From assembly GCA_026390775.1 (NCBI GenBank), contig JAPLFF010000005.1, positions 1 through 64,000 of the forward strand: a stretch of 64,000 nucleotides of DNA, given 5' to 3'. Below, one piece after another: positions 10,039 to 18,262 of the stretch. Under the pieces are notes generated by a model. The model had not been told where the DNA came from. It worked only from the letters and a program-made list of their open reading frames with translations, and searched no databases. The stretch comes from Ignavibacteriales bacterium (GTDB lineage: Bacteria > Bacteroidota > Ignavibacteria > Ignavibacteriales > Melioribacteraceae). The first letter of the stretch is position 1, and each line of letters opens with the position of its first letter. Made by a program: the position numbers and the translations under genes.

Positions 10039-11504
10039 TCGGTCAAATATTTTTGTGCAAGTTCTTTATCAGAAAAGTGTTTTCTAACACCGTTAATTTC
10101 TTGATAACTCTCATGCCCTTTACCGGCAATGAGAATAATTGCATTGTCTTCGCTTTCAAAAATTGCAGAACGAATTGCTTCTTCTCTATTCTCAATAACT
10201 CGATAGTTATTCGATTTGATACCTTTTAAAATTTCATCAATAATAAAAAATGGATCTTCAGTTCTCGGATTGTCCGATGTTACATAAATTCGATCGCTCA
10301 TAGAAGCTGCGATATCACCCATGATGGGGCGTTTTGTTCTATCGCGGTCTCCTCCACAGCCGAATACAGTGTAAACAGGTCTCTCTTCTTTAACTATATA
10401 CCGAACAGCGGTAAGAGCCTGCATGAGTGAATCGGATGTGTGTGAATAATCAACAATAACTTTTTTATTTTTCTTTGAGATAACTTCAAATCTTCCGGGT
10501 ACCTGCGGAGTATTTTTAATTCCTTCGATTGCAATTTGATAATCTATTCCGCTTACAACCGCAGTTTCAAAAGCAGATGCTGCATTGAAAGCATTAAAAT
10601 GTCCGACCAAACTTGTTGAAAGATGATATTCTTTTCCCTTCCAGCTCAAATCAAAATTTGTTCCTTCGAGTGAATACATGATATTTTTTATTCTGCATGA
10701 TGCAGTTTCGCTTATTCCAAAAGAAAATTTTTGTGCTGATGAATCTTTTATCAACTTGGTGGAGCTGTTATCATCAATGTTATAAATAATTTTTCCGGTA
10801 GAAGAAATCATATCAAATAAAATTTTCTTCGATTCAAGATAGTGTTCAAAAGTTTTGTGATAGTCCATATGGTCGGATGTGATGTTCGTAAAAATTCCGG
10901 TCCTAAAATTCAAATAATCTACCCTATTCAATCTGAGAGCGTGAGACGATACTTCCATTACACATTGCGAACAGTTTTCATTCACCATTTGCGCTAATAA
11001 AGAATTGATCTCATGTGATTGTGGAGTGGTAAGCAATGTCTTCACTTCGTTCTTGCCGATATAATTAGCAATGGTTCCGATTAATCCAGTTTTAAATCCG
11101 GTTTGTTCAAAAATATTCTTTAAAAAAAATGCTGTTGTGGTTTTTCCTTTTGTACCGGTGATACCGATTAGGTTTAATTTCTTTGAAGGTTCTCCGTAAA
11201 AAACATTTGAGAACTCAGCGAGTGATTTTCTACTGTCTTTAACAACAATCTTAATGCATCCTGAGTGAGAAAATATTTGATCCGGAATAGCTTTCGGATT
11301 TTGTAATACAACAGCAGCAACACCTTTATTAATTACATCGTTAATAAAATTATGTCCGTCAGTTTTGAATCCTTCAATAGCAAAAAAGAGCGAGTTATTA
11401 GATGATGTGCGTGAATCAATTGTTATTTCGGTGATCTCTTTCAGTTCGGCATTGCCGGCAACTTGAATAGTTTTCACCTTATTTAACAAGTCAGAAAGCT
11501 TCAT
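10026..11504 (-). CDS. murE: UDP-MurNAc-tripeptide synthetase MurE (meso-DAP type)
   Basis: MurE adds the third residue of the stem peptide. The 492-residue protein has the substrate motif DSRTSSNNSLFFAIEG, the ATP loop GTKGKTTTAFFL, and VMEVSSHAL. The specificity motif reads DNPR (within TSDNPRTEDP). DNPR is the motif of meso-diaminopimelate-adding enzymes, against D(D/N)P(N/A) types in lysine-adding ones, so the cell wall is predicted to contain meso-DAP. The ATG directly follows the ftsI TGA stop. Confidence 0.96.
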   Translation of the reverse strand: MKLSDLLNKVKTIQVAGNAELKEITEITIDSRTSSNNSLFFAIEGFKTDGHNFINDVINKGVAAVVLQNPKAIPDQIFSHSGCIKIVVKDSRKSLAEFSNVFYGEPSKKLNLIGITGTKGKTTTAFFLKNIFEQTGFKTGLIGTIANYIGKNEVKTLLTTPQSHEINSLLAQMVNENCSQCVMEVSSHALRLNRVDYLNFRTGIFTNITSDHMDYHKTFEHYLESKKILFDMISSTGKIIYNIDDNSSTKLIKDSSAQKFSFGISETASCRIKNIMYSLEGTNFDLSWKGKEYHLSTSLVGHFNAFNAASAFETAVVSGIDYQIAIEGIKNTPQVPGRFEVISKKNKKVIVDYSHTSDSLMQALTAVRYIVKEERPVYTVFGCGGDRDRTKRPIMGDIAASMSDRIYVTSDNPRTEDPFFIIDEILKGIKSNNYRVIENREEAIRSAIFESEDNAIILIAGKGHESYQEINGVRKHFSDKELAQKYLTEWAR

Positions 11505-13526
11505 TCAGTTAGTACTCGCAGTTACTTTTTTAATTAATGGTTCACATTTAAGTAGACAGACAGTACCTGGAATTATATTTGATCCCGGTTCGAGATTTTG
11601 CCAAACAACTTTGCCTGTTCCAACAACTTTATATTGCATTCCGATATCATTTAACCGTGCAATTGCATCTCTCATTGATTGATTGATAAGATTAGGCATG
11701 GTCGTCGGATTCTCATTATAAATTTTTCTTGTAGAAATATTTGTTAATGATTTATCTCCGATGTTTGAGAATGAAATAGATTTCGTTTTAGGTGTCGTTT
11801 TGATATCGGCTACAAGTTGATCTATTAAATTTTGTTTCCTTTCAATTTTCTTTTTGTTCGGAACTAAATTCATATCCGTTCCGATCATTCTTTTTGCAAC
11901 CTCGCGGAAAATTGGTGCGGCAACTAAACCGCCGTACTGCCCAACTTGAGGAGCGTTGATCAGAATAAAACAAATCACTTTTGGATTATCTGCCGGGAAA
12001 TATCCTATGAAGGATGAATTATGCTGACTACTTGAATATGATTTATTAACAAGCTGTTGTGATGTTCCAGTCTTACCGCCGACAAGAACATCGGGCAGTT
12101 GAGCTTCTATACCGGTACCATGCTCTACAACTCCAACCATAAAATCTTTTATTAAATCCGAAGTGGATTTTTCGATAACAGTTCTAATTTTTTTTGTTTG
12201 ATTTTCTAATATGATCTTACCGTTTTGGTCAGTAATTGATTTTAAGATGAACGGTTGTAATAATGTTCCGCCATTAACAATTGCACTATAGGCAGCAATC
12301 ATTTGAAGCGGTGTAACAGCTATCTCATAACCAAATGAAACAAATGGTTTTGTTATGGCAGAAAAACTTCCCGGTTTTTTTAGAAGACCGTTAGCTTCAC
12401 TAGGAAGATCAACAGAAGTTGCATTACTAAATCCGAAATCGCGTAAATATTTATAAAGAGTTTCATCATCTATCCTTTCGGAAAGTTTCGCCATTCCGAT
12501 ATTACTTGATTGTTCCAGTACCTGACGAACAGTAAGGTTCTCGTGCTTGTGAGTATCTTGAATCTTTACGCTCTTGTAAACGTATGTTCCATTCTCTGTA
12601 TTAATAACTTCATTCTCTTTTGCTAATCCGCGATCAAATAATATTGACATGGTGGCCGCTTTAATAGTTGATCCGGGTTCGTATGTGTCGGTTATGGCTC
12701 TGTTACGTCTTGAGTCTGCTGGAAATAATTCATAGTTAGCCGGATCAAAATCCGGTGAGTTTGCCAGCGCAAGAATCTCTCCTGTATTAGGATTCATTAT
12801 TATTCCGACAGCAGATTGACCGTTATATTTTTGCAACCCGGTTGATAATTCTTCTTCTAATATTTTTTGATATGTTTTATTAATTGTTAAGTTGATGTTA
12901 TTTCCCGGTACTGCTGCTTTAGATATGTTTTCATCTATTGAAAGGATTCTTCCCAATACATCACGTTCGTAAGTGTACATGCCGTCGGTTCCCGTCAATT
13001 CATTTTCGTAAACTTTTTCAATTCCTTCTACTCCAACCATATCGCGGTTAACATATCCCAAGACATGCGAAGCCAGACTTCCGTACGGATAAATACGGGT
13101 AAAGTCTTCTTCGGAGTATAGTCCTTCAATAACATTCTTTTTTATTTGGAAAGCTTTATCCATAGAAACTTTTTTTTCCAGGCAAACATTTGTAAATCCA
13201 TCATCAATTATTTTTTTATAATATTCTTTCTGTTTGCCAAAGACACGGGAGAAAATGGAAACTACCGAATCAACTCTTTGCGGAGTCATCATTCTTCTGT
13301 CCACATAAAATGAAATATTATCCATAGTGTAACTAAGTACTTCTCCGTTCACATCTTTGATCGTGCCGCGTTCAGCTTTAACACTTTGCGGTTTATTCTG
13401 TTGTCTATCCGCAATGAGAGTATAATATTCATGTTTGGAAATCTGAATCGTAAATAATCTTGCGATCAATAAAACAAAGACCAGCAGAAGTAATCCGGTT
13501 ATTATTAGTGCGCGCGAATTAATCAT
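11505..13526 (-). CDS. ftsI: Penicillin-binding protein FtsI (PBP3-like) with C-terminal PASTA domain
   Basis: The septal class B transpeptidase that cross-links peptidoglycan with FtsW. The order of parts in 673 residues is: a transmembrane anchor (about 7-25), a dimerisation domain including the AERGTIKDVNG segment (51-61), and the transpeptidase domain with catalytic STIK (Ser286, Lys289), SSN (340-342) and KTGT (485-488). A PASTA-like repeat occupies about residues 608-668 (MPNLINQSMRDAIARL). The PASTA tail is common in this role outside Proteobacteria and may bind peptidoglycan. It overlaps ftsL by 8 nt. Confidence 0.96.
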   Translation of the reverse strand: MINSRALIITGLLLLVFVLLIARLFTIQISKHEYYTLIADRQQNKPQSVKAERGTIKDVNGEVLSYTMDNISFYVDRRMMTPQRVDSVVSIFSRVFGKQKEYYKKIIDDGFTNVCLEKKVSMDKAFQIKKNVIEGLYSEEDFTRIYPYGSLASHVLGYVNRDMVGVEGIEKVYENELTGTDGMYTYERDVLGRILSIDENISKAAVPGNNINLTINKTYQKILEEELSTGLQKYNGQSAVGIIMNPNTGEILALANSPDFDPANYELFPADSRRNRAITDTYEPGSTIKAATMSILFDRGLAKENEVINTENGTYVYKSVKIQDTHKHENLTVRQVLEQSSNIGMAKLSERIDDETLYKYLRDFGFSNATSVDLPSEANGLLKKPGSFSAITKPFVSFGYEIAVTPLQMIAAYSAIVNGGTLLQPFILKSITDQNGKIILENQTKKIRTVIEKSTSDLIKDFMVGVVEHGTGIEAQLPDVLVGGKTGTSQQLVNKSYSSSQHNSSFIGYFPADNPKVICFILINAPQVGQYGGLVAAPIFREVAKRMIGTDMNLVPNKKKIERKQNLIDQLVADIKTTPKTKSISFSNIGDKSLTNISTRKIYNENPTTMPNLINQSMRDAIARLNDIGMQYKVVGTGKVVWQNLEPGSNIIPGTVCLLKCEPLIKKVTASTN

Positions 13527-13842
13527 ATTTTTGATTTAATAATTTTTCAACCTGTTTTATTTGATCTTTTGAAACAGATATGATTTCTAAATTATCGCTT
13601 GGACGAATGAGTCCGATCGAATCCTGAGCATAAACAACAATTCTGTCTTCGGCTGTCCATTTTTGAATTTCTACCATTTTCCCTTCAACTAAATTGAGTT
13701 TTACGTTGAGAGAATCTTGTTTACTTATTTTTTGTCTATTCATTCTTTTAATTTCTGTTACACTTGCTACGTAAGTAAAAAGTAAAATTGCAACCGCTGT
13801 AATAATTACAATAAAACTTTTAAGTGATGATCCTTTTTTCAT
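13519..13842 (-). CDS. ftsL: FtsL-like division protein
   Basis: A 107-residue bitopic protein with a short basic N-terminus (MKKGSSLK), one membrane helix at about residues 9-27 and an extracytoplasmic region predicted to be mostly helical. This is the FtsL layout; FtsL pairs with FtsB/FtsQ and activates FtsW-FtsI. FtsL proteins diverge strongly in sequence, so the identification rests on topology, size and the invariant position between rsmH and ftsI. It overlaps both neighbours (1 nt with rsmH, 8 nt with ftsI). Confidence 0.8.
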   Translation of the reverse strand: MKKGSSLKSFIVIITAVAILLFTYVASVTEIKRMNRQKISKQDSLNVKLNLVEGKMVEIQKWTAEDRIVVYAQDSIGLIRPSDNLEIISVSKDQIKQVEKLLNQKYD

Positions 13843-14759
13843 TAAACTCTTTCCGCGACACGCATTTTAGCACTGCGAGCTCTACGATTAATATTTATTT
13901 CTAATTCATTAGGAGTTAATGCTTTTGTAATCTTTTTTAATCTCTGCTCCTTTTTACAGATACAAATCGGCGTTCCAGGCGGACATATACATTCTAAGCT
14001 TTCATATCTAATTTTTTCTTTAACAATTCTATCTTCAAGAGAATGATATGCCAAAACAACTATTCTGCCTCCCGGTTTTAATAGAGTTACTGACTTGTCT
14101 AAAAATATTTTCAATTCATTGAGTTCATCGTTAACAAAAATTCTTAATGCTTGAAAAACTCTTGATAAGGTTTTCGTGTGAAATCTTTGAGGTGTTATCT
14201 GTTCAATTATCTTTCGGAGTTGAGATGTGCGGGAAAATTTTTCCGTAGTTCTGAAATTGACAATTTTCTGTGCGATCTTTCTGGCGTTTTTTTCTTCACC
14301 GTATTCAAATAGGATTTTTGTAATCTCTTCTTGTGAAAATTTATTCAGCAGATCTGAGGCAGTAATTCCTTTTTCAATATTCATCCTGAGATCAAGAGCT
14401 GCATCCTCTCTAAAAGTAAAACCGGATTCTACTGAATCCAATTGAAAAGAAGACACACCCAAGTCCGCTAAGATGCCGTCAAAACCGTCAATGAACTCAA
14501 TCCTTGATATTGAATCAATGTCTGTAAAACTTGTCCTGTAAATTGAAAATCTTTTATCGTTACTAAACTTTTCTTTACAATACTCAAATGTTTTAGAATC
14601 CTTATCTGTTGCTATTAACTTTCCGCTGCTGTTTAATTTTTCTAAAATCTTTTCTGAATGTCCGCCAAATCCCGCTGTGCCATCGAAATAAATTCCATCC
14701 TTTTTTGTAATTAAATAATCAATGCTTTCTTTCAAAAGCACAGGTGTATGAAAACTCAT
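13842..14759 (-). CDS. rsmH: 16S rRNA (cytosine(1402)-N(4))-methyltransferase RsmH (MraW)
   Basis: RsmH methylates N4 of C1402 in the 16S rRNA P-site region using S-adenosylmethionine. The 305-residue protein has the family N-terminus FHTPVLLKES, the SAM-binding motif DGTAGFGGHS, GILADLGVSSFQLD, the RVFQALRI segment, and the C-terminal PGGRIVVLAYHSLEDRIVK motif. A four-Cys-like segment CICPPGTPICICKK follows, as is usual. It overlaps mraZ by 4 nt. Confidence 0.97.
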   Translation of the reverse strand: MSFHTPVLLKESIDYLITKKDGIYFDGTAGFGGHSEKILEKLNSSGKLIATDKDSKTFEYCKEKFSNDKRFSIYRTSFTDIDSISRIEFIDGFDGILADLGVSSFQLDSVESGFTFREDAALDLRMNIEKGITASDLLNKFSQEEITKILFEYGEEKNARKIAQKIVNFRTTEKFSRTSQLRKIIEQITPQRFHTKTLSRVFQALRIFVNDELNELKIFLDKSVTLLKPGGRIVVLAYHSLEDRIVKEKIRYESLECICPPGTPICICKKEQRLKKITKALTPNELEININRRARSAKMRVAERV

Positions 14760-15205
14760 TTCGGTTTTTTCTGCATTATCTGTTTTGCAATTTCTGCAAA
14801 CGGTTTTGTGTTCTCTTTTTTCTGAGTTTCGTAAAGTTCAGGATTCCAAATTTCGATCTTCTTATTTTGCCCGAGGATAAAAACTTCCCGTTCTATCCCG
14901 GCGAATTCCAATAAATTTTTTGGAACTAATAATCTTGATTGAGAATCAAGTTTATATTCTGCCGCTAACTCAAAAAGCATTCTTTTGAAAGCAGCTTCTT
15001 CAGGATCAAAATCATCTAGCTGGTTTACTCGGGTTAGTACTTCTTCTTTCCAAAAATCTTGAGGATAGATATCAATACACTGAACGATTCCGCGGGTCAT
15101 TACAAAAGTTTCGTTCGCAGATTCATTAACATATTTTTTAAAAATGGAAGGAATACTTATTCTTCCTTTTGCATCAACCGAGTATTTAAAACTACCTATG
15201 AACAT
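14756..15205 (-). CDS. mraZ: Transcriptional regulator MraZ
   Basis: MraZ is a ring-forming DNA-binding protein made of two SpoVT/AbrB-like domains; it represses its own dcw operon in Escherichia coli. The 149-residue protein shows the first domain start (FIGSFKYSVDAKGRISIPS) and the second domain (ELAAEYKLDSQSRLLVP) with the conserved D-x-x-x-R pattern in each. It is the first gene of the minus-strand cluster that runs to ftsZ. Direct or inverted GGG motifs in the upstream region are candidate operators. Confidence 0.96.
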   Translation of the reverse strand: MFIGSFKYSVDAKGRISIPSIFKKYVNESANETFVMTRGIVQCIDIYPQDFWKEEVLTRVNQLDDFDPEEAAFKRMLFELAAEYKLDSQSRLLVPKNLLEFAGIEREVFILGQNKKIEIWNPELYETQKKENTKPFAEIAKQIMQKKPK

Positions 15206-15219
15206 TGCTTATCCACTAT

Positions 15220-15284
15220 TTGGGATTATTAAACACTATTACCCACCCAGATGCAAAATAACTGTTTTTCATTGGGATTGTCAA
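15220..15284 (-). promoter_or_regulatory. Candidate mraZ/dcw promoter with GGG motifs
   Basis: On the minus strand a TTGACA (15279-15284) is followed by TATTTTG (15254-15260), which could work as a -35/-10 pair with an 18-nt spacer or as a Bacteroidota-style -33/-7 pair. Between it and the mraZ ATG lies TGGGTGGG (15242-15249 on the minus strand). Plus-strand TTGGGATT occurs twice (15220-15227 and 15272-15279), the second copy touching the -35 box. MraZ proteins studied elsewhere bind TGGG-type repeats, so these are reasonable operator candidates. No direct evidence of binding is available. Confidence 0.45.
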
Positions 15285-15401
15285 GATTATTTTTGCAAAA
15301 ATGAAAGAAAAGGGGGAATTGTGCTTAAGAGTCAATTAGGGCTTTTGGAAGCATAATGTATAGGAATATTGAAAGAGTTGTAAGGGATTTCGATTGGATA
15401 G

Positions 15402-15474
15402 AGCCACCTGGCGGAATTGAACCGCCGACCCACGCATTACGAATGCGTTGCTCTACCAGCTGAGCTAAGGTGGC
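15402..15474 (-). tRNA. tRNA-Thr (anticodon CGU)
   Basis: A full cloverleaf can be folded on the minus strand: a 7-bp acceptor stem (GCCACCT with AGGTGGC), D arm GCTC/GAGC, anticodon stem ACGCA/TGCGT with loop TTCGTAA, and T stem GGCGG/CCGCC with loop TTCAATT. The anticodon CGT reads ACG (threonine). The discriminator base would be U, and no CCA is encoded. It lies between mraZ and the small ribosomal protein gene. Confidence 0.97.
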
Positions 15475-15551
15475 TTATTAAGAGAAGATGGACAATGGTT
15501 GACGGATGATAGAAAATAATCTACATTAATCATCAAACATCATTCATTACT

Positions 15552-15647
15552 TTATCTCAATTTCTTTTTGTGACGATTTTTTCTCAAGCGTTTCTTACGC
15601 TTATGGGTAGCCATTTTATGGCGTTTTCTTTTTCTACCGCAAGGCAT
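15552..15647 (-). CDS. Tiny basic ribosomal protein, AURKAIP1/COX24 (mS38/bS22-like) family
   Basis: A 31-residue reading frame starting MPCGRKRKRHKMATHKRKKR. More than half of its residues are Lys or Arg. The sequence matches the short AURKAIP1/COX24-domain proteins annotated in Bacteroidota relatives, which correspond to the mitochondrial small-subunit protein mS38 and the mycobacterial bS22. Such proteins sit in the decoding region of the small subunit, so a structural ribosomal role is likely. A good Shine-Dalgarno (AAGGAG, 15655-15660) lies 7 nt upstream. It is shorter than usual gene-calling thresholds and easily missed. It sits 13 nt downstream of the TPR protein gene on the same strand. 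Confidence 0.82.
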   Translation of the reverse strand: MPCGRKRKRHKMATHKRKKRLRKNRHKKKLR

Positions 15648-15660
15648 TTACATTCTCCTT

Positions 15661-16422
15661 TTAATGTGTTTTAATTAATTCTTCTGCTTTTTTACCAATC
15701 TCACTTGTCGGATCTATTTCAACAGCTTTTTTCCACCATTCAATTGCTTTAACAGAATTTCCGGCTGTCATGTTTACAACACCTAAATTTAAATGTGCAA
15801 TTTGATGTCTCGGCTGGTATGTTAATGCCTTTTCCATTGCGGCTATTGCTTCATTATTCTTGCCGGTTTCATAATAACAAACTCCCATATCTACAAGAAC
15901 ATCCGCATTTTTGGGATCATGTTTTAAATAATCGTTATATCTCTCGATCGCTTTTGTTTTCAATCCGGAATCATTTAACAAGTGTGCAAGATGTAATAAA
16001 GTTTCTTTATCGCCGGGATTCTTCTTTAGTGTTTCTTCATAAGAATTAATCTGCTCAAGATTATTAAGATCAACACCTGCATGAGGATTGTTTTTATCAT
16101 TAAATTGAGTTGAAGTTATGGAAGCCAGACTATCAAATATTCCGGAAGAATATATAATCACTCCGCATGCAACTAATAAAAACAAAATTAAGTATATGAG
16201 TTTTGTTGACGAAAAAGTTCTTACCAAATTTTCTTGATGACTTGCCTTTTTATTTTTTTCTTTTTGAATATTTTTTTTTGTCTTGGAAAATTTAGATAAT
16301 ATATTGTTCTCTTCTTTGTTCAGATGCTGTTTATCATTTTTTGATTTTACAGCAACACCACATTGAGGACAAAATTTTACTTCATAATTTATTTCTTCAC
16401 CGCAAACTTTACATTTAATCAT
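15661..16422 (-). CDS. Zinc-ribbon, membrane-anchored TPR protein
   Basis: A 253-residue protein of unknown specific function. It begins with a four-cysteine zinc ribbon (Cys4, Cys7, Cys18, Cys21), continues with a Lys-rich linker and one transmembrane helix (about residues 74-92), and ends with about three tetratricopeptide repeats (roughly 128-250; for example ADVLVDMGVCYYETGKNNEA). With a single helix and the ribbon at the N-terminus, the ribbon is probably cytoplasmic and the TPR domain periplasmic. TPR domains bind other proteins; the partner is unknown. It lies between the HU gene and the small ribosomal protein gene, both on the same strand. Confidence 0.85.
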   Translation of the reverse strand: MIKCKVCGEEINYEVKFCPQCGVAVKSKNDKQHLNKEENNILSKFSKTKKNIQKEKNKKASHQENLVRTFSSTKLIYLILFLLVACGVIIYSSGIFDSLASITSTQFNDKNNPHAGVDLNNLEQINSYEETLKKNPGDKETLLHLAHLLNDSGLKTKAIERYNDYLKHDPKNADVLVDMGVCYYETGKNNEAIAAMEKALTYQPRHQIAHLNLGVVNMTAGNSVKAIEWWKKAVEIDPTSEIGKKAEELIKTH

Positions 16423-16451
16423 TTATTATCCTTATTCATAACAACAAACAA

Positions 16452-16754
16452 CTATTCGTTTACTAAATTATCTTTCATTCCAGAATCGACAGCAGATTTA
16501 AAATCTTTTGAAAACTTAAAGGTCGGAACATAATGTTCACCAACATAAACTTTTTCACCCGAACGAGGATTACGGGCATAACGGGCTTTTTTCTTTTTTA
16601 CTTTGTAGCTTCCAAAACCCCTAATTTCAATACCCTTTCCTTCTCTAAGTGATTGGATTACAGTATTTAAGAATCCTTCAACTATCGCTTCGGTTTCTAG
16701 TTTGGTCAATCCAGTTCCGGTAGCAACTTTTTCAACTATATCGGCTTTCGTCAT
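16452..16754 (-). CDS. HU/IHF family DNA-binding protein
   Basis: A 100-residue nucleoid protein. The start MTKADIVEKVATGTGLTKLE is the helical dimerisation part, and GFGSYKVKKKKARYARNPRSGE is the beta-arm DNA-binding signature, with the intercalating-proline RNP motif. HU proteins bend DNA and compact the nucleoid. Whether this is HU or an IHF subunit cannot be told from sequence inspection; the C-terminal tail past the core is slightly longer than E. coli HU. Confidence 0.95.
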   Translation of the reverse strand: MTKADIVEKVATGTGLTKLETEAIVEGFLNTVIQSLREGKGIEIRGFGSYKVKKKKARYARNPRSGEKVYVGEHYVPTFKFSKDFKSAVDSGMKDNLVNE

Positions 16755-17005
16755 CTCTAACCTCTAATTTTAAGCTAAGTTACAGTAATTGCGAAGCAAA
16801 AAATATTAAAAAGCCGAACCAAAACAAATAAATAGAACGACTTTAATTTTTTTAAGTATCATAATAATCTCATTTGTGATTTATTGTTTCACTTTAATAC
16901 AAGAAACTGACTAAAATATTCTAATAGATGGGAAAACAGCTTGAATTCATAATATTTAACAATGGTATAGCATTTGTCTTAATAAGTAAAAAAAGGAAAA
17001 AAGAA

Positions 17006-17605
17006 ATGACCCTTCTTCCAATTATATATACCAGTTTACTCATATTCTCCACGTTTCTTTTGTTTGTGTTAAGTATTTCCTATATAGCATATAAAGCAAA
17101 AGCTAGAGGTAAATTACCACGCTCTCTTGAACCGATACTAAATCGCCGTTTAGCTTTAGCAGTTAATACATCACCAGTTAATAATTACGTCAGGAAACCA
17201 TTCGTAAAACAGAGACAATCAAATCTACCGATTACTATTAACAATAATTTCTCAACCAAAAAACATTTTACACAAGATGTGGGAACTAGGAGAACAGAAA
17301 GGCATAATTTAAATCCGAATGAAGATTTCATGAGATTAAATCAACCAGAGAAGAACTACAATACAAACAAGAGTTCTACTGTTAACCCAAGAAACAAAAC
17401 TACACAGTTTACTGAGCGACGCAGACTTGAAATAATGAATCAAAACGAAAATTTTAGAACAATTGAGGAAAGAAAAAGCTATAAAGAGGATCTTCCAAAA
17501 CAGGGTCCTAACTTAGCAGAAATGAATTTACTAAATTATTATAGTGATAATAATGAGTATGAGATGGTAACATTATCAGCATCTCGTATAAGTAAAGCAA
17601 TTTGA
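17006..17605 (+). CDS. Membrane-anchored protein of unknown function, paralogue A
   Basis: I do not recognise this family. The ATG at 17006, preceded by AAAGG/AAGAA purine-rich sequence, gives 199 residues; the frame is open to 16928 but the upstream part is not shared with the paralogue. A hydrophobic helix follows at once (MTLLPIIYTSLLIFSTFLLF, residues 1-20 and on to about 30). A long Asn/Lys/Arg/Gln-rich, probably disordered stretch comes next, and then a short acidic tail, NYYSDNNEYEMVTL. The next gene repeats the same plan: the PIIYT helix start, an R-x-LE-x-x-N block and a NYSD..E..M.TL tail. It is the first gene on the plus strand after a 250-bp divergent gap from the HU gene. Confidence 0.7.
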   Translation: MTLLPIIYTSLLIFSTFLLFVLSISYIAYKAKARGKLPRSLEPILNRRLALAVNTSPVNNYVRKPFVKQRQSNLPITINNNFSTKKHFTQDVGTRRTERHNLNPNEDFMRLNQPEKNYNTNKSSTVNPRNKTTQFTERRRLEIMNQNENFRTIEERKSYKEDLPKQGPNLAEMNLLNYYSDNNEYEMVTLSASRISKAI

Positions 17606-17660
17606 AGTTGTGTCTTCCCGTTTGGTTGGGAGGAAAAATATATTTTAATATCTTTCCTAT

Positions 17661-18203
17661 ATGGAAATTATACCCATAATATATACTGTATTAATTATTG
17701 TTGTTGCATTAACAATTTTTACATTAACTTTTTCTTTTTACTCAGAAAGAAAAAAGCAAAAAGGGGCGGATGAAAATCCAAAATCCGTACCTGTGCATGA
17801 AATTCCTCCTCCAAAATCTGTACCCGAACAAAATAATTCCTTTCTAAACAAAAGCGAAAACTTAAAACCCATTTCTATTTTATCTCCTCAGAAAACAATT
17901 AATGTAAAGGGGGAGAAAAAGATTAAACCTTCCAGCAAAATCGGACCTGAATTAAAAAAAACAAAGAACGATAAAATTCATAAAGACAATAAAAAGAAAT
18001 TAATTCGCAATAGTAGGTTAGAAGTATTGAATTCCACACAGAATAAGGATGAGAATAATAATATTCAATATGAAATTAGTAACGAACAAAATTCAAATCT
18101 AAAATCGTTAGGCAGTAATATTTTAGATAATTATTCAGATGAAGAAGAAAATGATATGTTTACCTTGAAAGTGAAGGATCAAAAAAAACCTAAAAAAAGC
18201 TAA
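17661..18203 (+). CDS. Membrane-anchored protein of unknown function, paralogue B
   Basis: A 180-residue protein with the same layout as the gene just upstream. It has an N-terminal membrane helix starting MEIIPIIYTVLIIVVALTIF, a long Lys/Asn/Pro-rich region likely to be disordered, a SRLEVLN block, and an acidic tail NYSDEEENDMFTL followed by a basic end. The hydrophilic body should face the cytoplasm if the basic residues after the helix obey the positive-inside rule. A hairpin (17613-17619 with 17628-17634) lies in the 55-nt gap between the two genes but has no following T-run. No Shine-Dalgarno is visible. Function is unknown. Confidence 0.7.
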   Translation: MEIIPIIYTVLIIVVALTIFTLTFSFYSERKKQKGADENPKSVPVHEIPPPKSVPEQNNSFLNKSENLKPISILSPQKTINVKGEKKIKPSSKIGPELKKTKNDKIHKDNKKKLIRNSRLEVLNSTQNKDENNNIQYEISNEQNSNLKSLGSNILDNYSDEEENDMFTLKVKDQKKPKKS

Positions 18204-18262
18204 TTGTTTTCTTTGAAACTAAGACAATAATCATTCTGATTTCTAAGTAAATCCAAAGCACA

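Noticed and set aside
15475-15551. Heptamer-like repeat between tRNA-Thr and the small ribosomal protein gene
   Set aside because: GATGG/GATGA-like words are present, but the units do not stay in a 7-bp register, so it cannot be called a repeat with confidence.
16928-17005. Extended N-terminus of paralogue A
   Set aside because: The extra residues are not shared with paralogue B, whose membrane helix begins right at its start; the ATG at 17006 has the better ribosome site.
17613-17634. Terminator between the two paralogous membrane-protein genes
   Set aside because: The hairpin contains a G-T pair and is followed by A-rich, not T-rich, sequence, so intrinsic termination is unlikely.
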